From Notospermus geniculatus (taxonomy: Eukaryota; Nemertea; Pilidiophora; Heteronemertea; Lineidae), in assembly GCA_002633025.1 (NCBI GenBank), contig NMRB01000211.1, forward strand, positions 27,796 to 91,795: a stretch of 64,000 bases of DNA. The letters are read 5' to 3'. Numbering within the stretch: the stretch's first letter is position 1; the number at the start of each line of letters is the position of its first letter. The translations under genes and the position numbers were made by a program. The notes under the pieces were generated by a model that saw nothing but the letters and a program-made list of their open reading frames with translations, ran no database searches and was not told the DNA's origin. Positions 54,901-64,000 of this stretch are shown here, piece by piece.

Positions 54901-56657
54901 AGTTGGAAGATATTCAGAAGGTTATTACACAGGAGAATGAGGTCGCAGTGAGTCCTGGTGACTCTGCAGATGGAGAAACGCCCACTATTCAGGTTCCTCC
55001 GACGGTGGAATACATAATGGTGCCAACTCAGAACGTCACACGGAATGCCCCTGCTCCAAAAATGTCCTCCTTCTCTCCGCCTCCGACAACAAACTTCGAC
55101 AATTATTACTCAAACTTTTCAAAACTTTTAGTTTCTACTGCACATGTACGGGGGCGTTCTGTTTCGCCGGAACCGGTTTATTCGCGACCATCGGTTCAAA
55201 CAGAGCCACAAAATGTTCTTGGGAATCATGCTAATGGGTCGTCGCAGCAGACCTTCGGTAATCATCTTGAGAATCCATACGCCATTGGACGCCCACGTCC
55301 AGCTTCCATAGCGGGTCCGATTCATACAACACTGCCAGAGCGTGCTGTTGTTGCACAACACACTAATGATGTCATGTCGAAATCTACTACATCTGCTGAG
55401 CAAAAGACTGTAACCTTTGACCCCTGGGTTGAGATGAGGGAAGGCCAATCAAAGATTAGCACATTTGATAATGGGCAGGGCAGTGGTACCCTGAGTCTGC
55501 GGCACTCCCGCCCGCTTCCAGTACACGTTAGTGAGAAACAGCCGAATGTGTACGCACAGGCTGAACCAGTTCAGCCAGGACAATCAAATGATAACTCAAA
55601 GAAGCGTGTTCCCCCTCCTCCACCCCCCAGGAAAAGCAGTCGTTCTTCAATCCAAGCATTTATACCCAGGGAGTCGCCGACGGGAGAGAGTGACTACGAG
55701 AACATTGAAAGCGTACGTGCAGCAATCAAAGAAGCTCAATCGAAAAGGTCACCAAGTCAAAGTCAGACGCCCAGTCCCAAAGGTCAAGGTCAAACACCTA
55801 GCCCGAAAGGTCAAGGACAAACACCCAGTCCTAAAGGTCAAGGTCAGACGTCCAGTCCGAACCAAGGTCATCCCACAATGGTGCCCGTAGCTGTTAATCA
55901 TGCAAGGAGTACCTCGGAGCCAATTTCTACCTCAACTCCAGTAGATAAGCGAATAATTGGTCGGAGGCCAGAATCCAGGTTTCAAAAGGATCTGATGGCA
56001 GGAATGTATGCAAACATGAATCGGCCAGACTTACAAGAGCAGAATTTGAATGTTAAAAAAGTTGTTCATAGTCCTGAACATCGTACACCGACTGGTAAAG
56101 ATGGATCGAGTGATAGCTCTGAGACGTCGAGTATAGATAGCCAGAAGGGACCGAGTTCGCAGAAGCCACAGAATGGTAACACGCACAGGATGGAGAAGAA
56201 GGAAGCTGGCGGGCTGGGCCCACAAATCAGCATTGCATCTCGACAGCAGATGTTTGAAAAACAAGCTGCTGCCTTCAAGGAACAAGCTGCCATGCAGTTA
56301 GTGACACAGCAGATACAGCATCGACTGAGCCAAGGCGATGTGGGGTCATTACAAATGCATGGTGATTACAAGTTCCCACAGATGGGGACGCAGCCACGTC
56401 ATGAAGTGAAAAAAACTATGCAAACGCATGAACAGTATTCAAAGTACCATCATGGCGGGAAAGATCAGTTGAAGTGCAAACCACAAGGAGGTTCTCCCAG
56501 TTCAAGTCCGCAGGAAATAAAGGCGAATCATGTACGGACGGAAATATCTCATAATCCTTCGAATCCGCAGAGTGTCACTTCGCCAATCATAACGAGGTCA
56601 AAGGTTGTGATTAATCTTCAGACGGGACGCAAGGAGGAAGAAACTGACATATATTAA
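51798..56657 (+). CDS. SRCIN1-like: Second copy of the SRCIN1-like 3' half (exons 5'-10')
   Basis: Exons 51798-51916, 52073-52203, 52416-52491, 53036-53119, 53208-53352 and 54561-56657, with the same lengths, phases and splice sites as copy 1; intact to TAA at 56655. Exon 5' begins in phase 0, so exon 4 (33995-34182) could splice to it directly by skipping the copy 1 exons, giving a protein of the same length. The terminal exon differs from copy 1 by only two residues (Asp to Glu in the Lys-rich tract; Ala to Val near 55346). No new 5' exon or promoter is visible in front of it. It may be an alternative 3' end, an unused duplicate or a second haplotype placed in tandem. Confidence 0.88.
52073..52203 (+). 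CDS. SRCIN1-like: SRCIN1-like exon 6' (copy 2)
   Basis: Same borders as 38921-39051; protein identical (one silent change seen). Confidence 0.92.
52416..52491 (+). CDS. SRCIN1-like: SRCIN1-like exon 7' (copy 2)
   Basis: Same borders as 39274-39349; protein identical (one silent change seen). Confidence 0.92.
53036..53119 (+). CDS. SRCIN1-like: SRCIN1-like exon 8' (copy 2)
   Basis: Same borders as 39894-39977; no difference seen. Confidence 0.95.
53208..53352 (+). CDS. SRCIN1-like: SRCIN1-like exon 9' (copy 2)
   Basis: Same borders as 40066-40210; about four silent differences, protein identical. Confidence 0.9.
53435..53563. repeat. 43-bp tandem triplication, copy 2 only
   Basis: GGTGGTACTCAACAGATTGT.. 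units start at 53435, 53478 and 53521; copy 1 has this sequence once (about 40370-40412). It lies in the intron after exon 9'. Confidence 0.9.
54121..54364. mobile_element. Rearranged MITE arms (copy 2 locus)
   Basis: Counterpart of 40981-41230 with the same order of arms. Confidence 0.75.
54561..56657 (+). CDS. SRCIN1-like: SRCIN1-like terminal exon 10' (copy 2)
   Basis: Same architecture as 41427-43523. By eye about 17 silent and 2 replacement differences, clustered in the first third; about 55377-56120 and the last 400 bp look identical to copy 1. Confidence 0.9.
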   Translation, partial: AAEASRERKKNMTSQQEALKFQKSLEMASKNLKDTKQEKKANGKKDVKDTKKDVKTGKDLKGKDNGKGKEGNKNGKDKGKDVKKDAKDKGKDNKDKGKAGKDKKGKKDEKPGDELEDIQKVITQENEVAVSPGDSADGETPTIQVPPTVEYIMVPTQNVTRNAPAPKMSSFSPPPTTNFDNYYSNFSKLLVSTAHVRGRSVSPEPVYSRPSVQTEPQNVLGNHANGSSQQTFGNHLENPYAIGRPRPASIAGPIHTTLPERAVVAQHTNDVMSKSTTSAEQKTVTFDPWVEMREGQSKISTFDNGQGSGTLSLRHSRPLPVHVSEKQPNVYAQAEPVQPGQSNDNSKKRVPPPPPPRKSSRSSIQAFIPRESPTGESDYENIESVRAAIKEAQSKRSPSQSQTPSPKGQGQTPSPKGQGQTPSPKGQGQTSSPNQGHPTMVPVAVNHARSTSEPISTSTPVDKRIIGRRPESRFQKDLMAGMYANMNRPDLQEQNLNVKKVVHSPEHRTPTGKDGSSDSSETSSIDSQKGPSSQKPQNGNTHRMEKKEAGGLGPQISIASRQQMFEKQAAAFKEQAAMQLVTQQIQHRLSQGDVGSLQMHGDYKFPQMGTQPRHEVKKTMQTHEQYSKYHHGGKDQLKCKPQGGSPSSSPQEIKANHVRTEISHNPSNPQSVTSPIITRSKVVINLQTGRKEEETDIY

Positions 56658-57610
56658 TTCTTATTGGTTTTGATGGTTGCTACGTGAAAACTTCATGAAT
56701 TTCCATCTTCACTAATCATGGCTGACAATTCCCATGAGGTTCCAATACTGTCCGAGTCTTCAGTTTGTCTTTGGGTTACTCGTGTCAGCAGTTTCTTCTC
56801 TCCATTGCTAAAGGTCATTGAAGCTACTGGGGGAGGGCATCGCCTCTTGTGAGAATCCACGATTTTTTCTAGGGGATGCGCAATGTGTTACGGAAAATTT
56901 CTCTTGGAAAATCATCTTTGAATTCGAAGTTCATATAACCACACGTGTTCAACAATTTGTGAAACTGTGCTAATAATTCAGTCAAGTCTATGCCGTGAGT
57001 GATGTCAAACATAAAGTTTAACTTAAATTTATGAACATATTTGTGTACACTGTATCAAAATCTATGTGGTGATGTGCAACCATTGTAATTACATATAGGC
57101 TCGTTATGCATCAACGTTTGGTACCTTCCAATCCACCTAAAGCGACCCAAAAAAGTTTGCAAAACAACATAAACAGTTAGTAATCTCATAAAGTGTCGCG
57201 CTTGTAAATTCGCCATTACTAGTAATCTGTAAAAACCTAATTAAACTTGAAAATGTTGTTTCGGTTGTCAGGCAAGCGGTCATTTTTTCAGTATTCTTTA
57301 TTAATGCGCATTGTGTGCTTGTGTCCGTGTCAGGGTCAATAATTTGCTCAAAATTCTTGTGGTGGTGGACAATTTATTTGACGGCGTTTAGGGCGGTTTT
57401 TCTTTCACGTATGCTTTTTCAGGGCAAAAGTTGTTGACCATATGATTACGACATACCAAGTCTCTCAGGATGATTCAAGAAAATCGTTCACATATTTTTA
57501 TTGCATCAAAAGTAAGAAGGAAGATGGAATAGCGTAGTGGCAGTGTTGCACAGATTATCTTAGCAAAATGTTTACTTGTAGAGAAGAACAAAGAATGGTC
57601 GAAATGATGG

Positions 57611-57903
57611 TAAAGTATGATTCACCCTAACTTCAACATGGGCAAAGTGCCAAGCCTGTGTAACAGACACCACAAAGTGAACACAATGATTAAACCACAG
57701 TATTTACCAGTTAACTGAGCACAACCTTGGATTGCTATAGGCTCATGGAAAGTAAACCCAAAATATTTACCAGTTGACTGAGCACAACCTTGGATTTGCT
57801 ACAGGCTCATGGAAAGTAAACCAAGTTAACCCTAACATCATTAGGTGCACATTGCCAATCTTGGCACGTTGCCCATGTTGAAGTTATGGTGAATCATACT
57901 TTA
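57611..57903 (+). mobile_element. MITE, TAAAGTATGATTCACC family (copy 2 locus)
   Basis: Counterpart of 44493-44785, with the same internal duplication. Confidence 0.85.
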
Positions 57904-59250
57904 TATAAGAGTCTGAAAATAATTATCGGGCAGTTTCCAATCAAAGGGATGCCTGCCGAAGTACCTATGTCAACATTTGGAGGTGTCAACTTATGAATAT
58001 CCTCTAACAAAAATAGCTGACAAAGATTTGAGATTGATTTTCTTTTTACGCACAGTTTCCTTATGTAAAATGAAAATTGTGTGGTAACCTTTGAAGTTGC
58101 TCAAAGGCGTAGGCCTACACACCTGCTTTGACATTGCCAGCTGATGCTTGAACATAGCTTTACGTGAGCTGCACTCCCAAGTATTAGAACTCAATACAAA
58201 AGAGAATGACTGGCCGTGTGATGACCATGTATCAGTGCGTGTGGGCATGTACGTACATGTCTGAGCATTCACATGTTCGTGCTTTAGTTCTTAAAAAAGG
58301 CTGACGTTCCCTGCCAATTGTGATTTATTACTCTGGCTTTACCATCCAAATTTTTTTAACTTTTTTGCTGCTCTGCCATCTTCTGGCGAAAATGCTAATC
58401 AATACACGCACAAGAAATTCATGATTTTCTTGCCTTTGCCAGGATTTTCCAGAATACGTGGACTCAGCAGGTCTGTAGTCACTGACTCAGCCAGAATATA
58501 GAATTTCAACCCATTTAAACACATCTTTTCAAAGCTACAGCTTAAAATAATTGTTTAAAGTCAGTTCTATTGACATAACTCCCATTACATTCTCACAAAT
58601 TTCACATTGTTGCTGCAGTGTACTGTAAGTGATATTGTGGCTGTTGATTCAAACATGATACGGTATCATGCTTCTCCCAAATTGATGAGGCATTCAGTGG
58701 TTATAGCGTTTGCCCCCTACGTCACCACACACACGGTGATGTAGGGGGCGAGTGGTGCTGCTGTTAACTTAGATGGGTTAAATTTGTAGGCCTAGTAGGG
58801 CAACAAAATCATGTAATTTAGTTTAAGGAGATATTCTGCTTTAAATGCGACAGTGAATTTAATTCTCAGGATGTAGCCTAGTACAAGTAGCTTGATGAAA
58901 AGTGTGTTCACTGCTATGCTGTTCAATTTGACTAGACTTAAGGAAGTGGGCCACTCCCGGATCGAATTGGAAGGCAGCCGTTTGAGATACACTGCACCCT
59001 CTTACCTGAAGTGAAGCTGCCACCCTCAAGGAAGTCAACAAGATTGTGCTGTTTCATTCAACTCGTTCCAAGATTTGTGACATTACGTTTTACTGCCACG
59101 CCTATAGAGATTTCTCAGTGAACCTTCATACAATTTCTGACGACTCTATGGAAATTCAGAAAACTCAGTATTAAGGTACCTTGCTGAGGTGTACAGACGG
59201 GTCACACTTCTTCAAGTCCAGTTGTGATCTCTGAAATATTTTTCATTGTG

Positions 59251-59439
59251 TAAAGTATGATTCACCCTAACTTCAACATGGGCAAAGTGCCAGGCCTGTG
59301 CAACAGACACGGTAAAGTGAACACAATCATTAAACCACCATCATTAGGTAACTGTGACATGGAATATTTACAACTGACTTGTGCACATTTCCAAGCTTGG
59401 CACTTTGCCCATGCTGAAGTCAGGGTGAATCATACTTTA
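59251..59439 (+). mobile_element. MITE, TAAAGTATGATTCACC family, internally deleted (copy 2 locus)
   Basis: Counterpart of 46614-46800, with better kept arms. Confidence 0.85.
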
Positions 59440-61271
59440 AAAACGTTTACGCGTATTTCACTTTCAGCTTGTGTTGTTAACGAAGATGATATTTACTGTC
59501 TGGGTTGACATATTAGTTCTGTAGTGGGGGTAGTCTTGTCACATTGGAGTGAACTTTTGGATTTTTAGTGCCTGAATAGCCACAGCATTTAAATCAATGT
59601 TTCTTATGACAAAAAATTGTGAAAATCGTGAATATATTTGATGTAAAGTATGGAAATTTGTCAGTGATAAGAAAAATAGGGTTGGTTGGTACAAGTGTAA
59701 TCTGGTTGTAGCATTGATATTCTCCTGTAGGCCTGTCTTAGCACCCCAAAAGGATGGAAAACACCAGGCTTGACATATTACCCCAAACTTCGACTTTTCT
59801 TTTTTAAGTTCATCTCAGTTGACAGAAATATTAACGAGTTGATCCTAGACGCGACTGCTTTCATAATGAACTAGCCGACTTTACGTGTGCATTTACTTGG
59901 ATAGTCACTTTTCTACTAGTAGTCTTTCAGCCATGGCAGCATAAGTAGGAGTTGGCTGTTTATACTTTCATAATGCACGATTGGAACTGTCCAAGAAGAG
60001 AGGGTGTAATCTTATTTAAAAAAGGAGTGCGTTTCAAGCTTCAGTCAACGGTGGCTGCGAGAGGACATCGTGAAATTTTTAGCTTTCTCAGGATCATAAT
60101 CGCCCGTACTCAGAATCCTGAGATACAGTTGTGATCCTGAGATATCTCAGGATCACTATCTCAGGATCACAGTCGTAGCTCAGAGTCCTGAGATACGATT
60201 GTAATCCTGAGATACCATCTCAAAATCCTGACTTGCGAAATGGGGTCAGCCAGCCCATGGCCTGGTCGACTGACAATTGAGTGAGAAGATATTGGCCTAC
60301 CGACGTTCTGTGGCATCTTCCCGAAGCCAGAAAGAATGGATATGGATATGGATATCTCGACATCAAGAAAAGAAGCCTCAGTTTTGTAAGTCTCCTGAGA
60401 TAGACAAAAATTTCATAAAATCATTTCCCAGCCTTCGTTTGAATCTCCTGTACAAATATGTGTGTATTTTTCAATTCTGTCATGTCAGCTTACAGTGAAA
60501 TTAACATTCGTTAGATTGTGACGGTATCATTTGGATTGGTCTGAATATTGCAAGGGATTCGGTTGGCATGATTCGTTCCACAAATATGCGTTGTGGAATG
60601 AATTGTACTGCAATTTTATCACTTCCAAATGACTTCTTTTTTGTGGCTACTCATTACTACCACAACACTCTGCCTGCGTGGATTGATATGAAATTTGGGC
60701 TGTGTGTCTTGCTAATACCATAGAGTTCACCAGCATTGTTTTCAGAATTTGCAGAAGTTCTGCCCTTCATTAGCCCTTGTATACAGCAGAACATCAATTA
60801 CCTGTGAAATAAAATTCATAAGTGAGCGATGCAAGAAATTCATCAACGAGATTGCTTACTCATGAATTTTTGGTGACGCTTGTGAATTTTTGCTGCGAAT
60901 CTCCCCGAACCTTTCATCCAGTGGTGGTAAACTTCACATGAAATATACCGGTACTTAGTTGTAAAAACCTTGCACATTGCACTTGTATTGTATATTACAG
61001 GCCAGTAGTGAAAGTATGTAGGTTGCTAGACTGTGAATTGAGACTCTGCATCTGAAGTAAAGAGAAATAGTCTACAGCACACTTATGTGTTCTATAAATT
61101 GTGAATCATTGGGTTTGGCTACAGTGATGAAGATTACCAAAAAGCCACCTCACGGCAACATTCAGAGATTTTAACCCTTGCCAATATGAGTGAGCATGAA
61201 CAAAAGTTGTGTGTATTCTGATGCGAATTGTACTTATGTATTATTACGGTTGTCATATTGTCATAATTAGT

Positions 61272-61892
61272 GCATTTATTTCTAATATTTTGGTGCTCAA
61301 ATTACATTACAACATTACTTATATCATAGTTTCTAATAGTGTGTAAATATGTTGATGACAGTTAATTATGTTAAATATTCAATTAAAAGACAACTCTGGT
61401 ACCAGTTTCGTTAAATAGAAATCATGATTAGTTCTACTAGCATGTTGTATATTTTTGTAGTTGAACTCCACCCAGTTCGTGAAGGGCTTAATTGACTCCC
61501 CTGTGCTTGGGCACCTACACCAAACTTGACAACACATATGTAACTGACAACCTCTGTCGGCTGATGAATGAAGATAGTGTTGTCTTTCAGAAGTTCAAGA
61601 TACACCATGTCGCGGAAGAAAATAGTTTTACTTGTAGTTTCTGCACTGTTCCCAATCACTGTTTAATACTGTAAAAAAATATCAACAAGCCAAGTGATTA
61701 GGCTGCACTTCTCATTCTTTGCACCCCAAGTTATTCCTGTTTGACTCAAAATCAGTCACAAAATATTCTGATTTCAACAAAAGTTTGTATGTTTCAGTTG
61801 ATTTTCTGTTTAGTTTCTTTATATTTCCTTTCTGTCACCTGTTATTTATTTTAAACTAGTCTAATCATAATTAAAGATGTTTATTGTGATTT
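61272..61892. other. Right flank beyond the duplication, nothing recognised
   Basis: AT-rich. The frame at 61411-61659 minus has no recognisable motif. Confidence 0.4.
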
Positions 61893-62338
61893 TTTATGTG
61901 ATGCAGTTGTTGAAAAAATAATAAAAATTTCAGATTCCAAAGTGAGAGTTGATTTATTTCCTCGTACAATTTGATGTGCATATAAATTATGATTTTCCAA
62001 GCTTGGTACTTTGCCCATGTTGAAGTTAGGGTGAACTATAGGCCCACTTTAAAAAGTATGATTCACCCTAACTTCAACACAGGACTAATATGGCCGCCAG
62101 GTGGCATAACCCAAAAATCATCAAAGTCTTTTCTGGGAATGACTTGACCCAGATTGCTCATAACTGATATGTACCTGCCTCTGTCATTAGACTATTATGT
62201 CCAACCCAGTGAGCACATGGTCCATGGACCATTTCATTTATGTGATGCAGTTGTTGAAAAAATAATAAAAATTTCAGATTCCAAAGTGAGAGTTGATTTA
62301 TTTCCTCGTACAATTTGATGTGCATATAAATTATGATT
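61893..62338. repeat. 102-bp direct repeat pair, 344 bp apart, each followed by MITE sequence
   Basis: 61893-61994 and 62237-62338 look identical (TTTATGTGATGCAGTTGTTG to AAATTATGATT). The first is followed by a right arm (61995-62048) and a left arm of the MITE family; the second by a nearly complete MITE (62333-62599) and another left arm. A local tandem duplication with later loss from the first unit explains this. Confidence 0.85.
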
Positions 62339-62641
62339 ATCCTAACCTCAACATGGCAAAGTGCCAGGCCTGTGCAACAAACACCATAAAATCAACACAA
62401 TGATAACAAACCACAAATAACCTACAATATTTACCAGTTGACTGAGCACAATCTTGGGGTGTTTAGACTGTTCAAACCCTCACATCATTAGGTAACTGCA
62501 ACATTGATTATTTAGACCTAGGCCTACTACACTTTTGCACATTTCCAAGCTTGCTACTTTGCCCATGTTGAAGTTAGGGTGAATTATAGGGCTACTTTAT
62601 AAAGTATGATTCACCCTAACTTCAACACAGGCAAAGTGCCA
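62333..62641 (+). mobile_element. MITE, TAAAGTATGATTCACC family, plus an extra left arm
   Basis: The left end is damaged (TATGATTATCCTAACCTCAA), the right arm ends at about 62599, and a new left arm (62599-62641, TATAAAGTATGATTCACCCT) follows. Confidence 0.8.
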
Positions 62642-62779
62642 CATTTCCAAGGTTTTCTATTTCGAGATGGCAACTCTGTCGTTAAAGCTCACTTGAAATG
62701 AACACCTTATACAAAACGCGGGGGGGGGGGGTGCTTGTGGCATGCATAGCCCATGCCGATGGTGAAACGCTGCCAGGGT

Positions 62780-63060
62780 ATTAAAGCCCCACTGTATTGA
62801 ATGTGAAAAACGCAAATCATCGCCGCGATTCTCGCACGACGTCACGACGTCAGCGTAGTGTAAAATGCACTACGCTCTGTCTGAATACATTAGAGCTCTC
62901 CCTGCAGTTTTTTCCAATGTGTGCTGAAAACTAGGCCTTGATTCTGTGAAGTGCGCATCAGGCAAGCATTTTGGGGACCTTCACGAGGCTATGAGACCTC
63001 TATGTGCACTCTCCTAACTTTTTGAAAATATCGTAAAATTCAATACAGTGGGGCTTTAAT
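62780..63060. mobile_element. 281-bp MITE with AAAGCCCCACTGTATTGAA ends
   Basis: ATTAAAGCCCCACTGTATTG (62780 on) is perfectly mirrored at 63038-63060. The interior includes two GACGTCA half-sites at about 62838-62852. No protein coded. Confidence 0.88.
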
Positions 63061-63663
63061 TATGCATAAAATGAGCACCCTAACTTACTGCTTCAAAAGG
63101 TGTTACTAGTGGTTAAAACTATTCAATTGAAAGGGACATTCAGGTCCTGATCAATTTCCCACACAAAAGAGCGTCCATTGTATTGGACCTGATTACTATG
63201 TGCTGCCCTCTATCATAGTATGATTCCCATTTGTCACCGCTCTGTGGCCTTCCAACAGTCCAGTGAGTCCATTCAAGGGCCAAAGTTCAGACTCAAAGCA
63301 TGACGGTACCGGTATTGATCAAAATGGCGTCCAGTGTTTTCAGTAAACTGATAAACATGGAAAAAATCAAACAAAATTAGCCTAAAACGGGCGTGAATAT
63401 TGGTAAGCTAATGGTTCAGTCCTGCAAAACACTATCCGAAGACCTCAAAGTCATAAAAGCTTCTGGTAGTGTTGCAGTTTACTGTGTATTTAAAGCCATC
63501 AAGGCGGCGAAAATTTACAGGTGCATGCATTGGTGTCGCAGTGTACATTCTATGTACTAGGCCCACCAGAAACAGGCAAACGAATATGAATTTGGGATTT
63601 TGGCTCAAGCTCAGACAGCTGACTGAAAGTCTGATCATGACATTGCTTGAGGGCTTGACCAAA
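63061..63663. other. Non-coding stretch, nothing recognised
   Basis: No exon or repeat that I can support. Confidence 0.4.
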
Positions 63664-64000
63664 TATCCCTTCCTCCAAGGATGATGATGCTAGGCCTACC
63701 CCTGACCAAACATCTTTCTCCAAGGATGATGATGCTATCCCTCATCAAGATCCCTTCATTCAAGTATGATGATGCTATCCCTGACCAATATCCCTTCATC
63801 CTAGGATGATGATGCTATCCCTGACCAATATCCCTTCATCCTAGGATGATGATGCTATCCCTGACCAATATCCCTTCATCGAAGTATGATGATGCTACCC
63901 CTGACCAATATCCCTTCGTCCAAGGATTATGATGCTATCCCTGACCAATATCCCTTCATCCTAGGATGATGATGCTATCCCTGACCAATATCCCTTCATC
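63664..64000. repeat. 40-bp minisatellite, at least eight copies, runs off the window
   Basis: Unit CTGACCAATATCCCTTCATC followed by CTAGGATGATGATGCTATCC, period exactly 40 (63781, 63821, and so on). Early copies are more diverged. Confidence 0.92.

Larger units (their letters stand above)
48649..61271 (+). repeat. Tandem segmental duplication, copy 2 (about 12.6 kb)
   Basis: Starts ATGGCGTACTGCCCCCAGCC and ends ..CATAATTAGT at 61271, then unrelated sequence (GCATTTATTTC). Same gene content and MITE loci as copy 1, without the 424-bp block and with an extra 222-bp element at 51258-51479. Confidence 0.97.
56658..61271. other. 3' UTR and downstream flank (copy 2)
   Basis: Possible polyadenylation signals: ATTAAA at 57240-57245 and AATAAA at 60808-60813; the second AATAAA of copy 1 (48471) is altered here to ATATAAA-like sequence. 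No gene seen. Confidence 0.5.

Overview
This window looks like draft animal genomic DNA, most likely from a marine invertebrate. Coding sequence is sparse and broken into exons with good GT/AG borders. Introns reach about 14 kb, and the DNA between exons is full of short inverted-repeat transposons, minisatellites and one tRNA-derived SINE-like element. Two protein families specific to animals are recognisable. I cannot name the species. There is one assembly gap (16342-17335) and one isolated N (10337).

Left edge: one minus-strand exon (7-1098) encodes the start of a secreted or membrane LRR-Ig type protein. It has a signal peptide, LRRNT, about seven LRRs, LRRCT and the beginning of an Ig-like segment, and it runs off the window through a perfect splice donor. 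From about 1.1 to 14.2 kb I see no convincing gene. That stretch holds minisatellites (50-bp and 71-bp units), diverged local duplications, a two-module tRNA-like SINE and a palindromic MITE.

Centre and right: a plus-strand gene of the SRCIN1 (p140Cap) / KIAA1217 (sickle tail) family, often annotated in invertebrates as 'coiled-coil domain-containing protein AGAP005037-like', runs from at least 14250 to 43523. Ten exons join in one reading frame to 1064 residues from the first visible Met. A coiled-coil AIP3/Bud6-like core comes from many small exons, and one 2.1-kb terminal exon encodes a disordered tail rich in Lys, Pro and Ser. The conserved N-terminal part of the family is not visible here.

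The main oddity is a head-to-tail duplication of about 13 kb (35658-48648 and 48649-61271). It starts in the intron before the sixth exon and ends beyond the 3' end, so the last six coding exons and the 3' flank are present twice. Both copies are open, have the same splice phases and differ almost only at synonymous sites. The junction has no gap and no microhomology. This is either a real recent duplication that gives the gene two alternative 3' halves, or two haplotypes assembled in tandem.

A MITE family of about 250-290 bp with arms of about 40 bp is scattered from 23.5 to 62.6 kb. Several other inverted-repeat elements occur, one of them present in only one of the two duplicated segments. 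The window ends inside a 40-bp tandem array.
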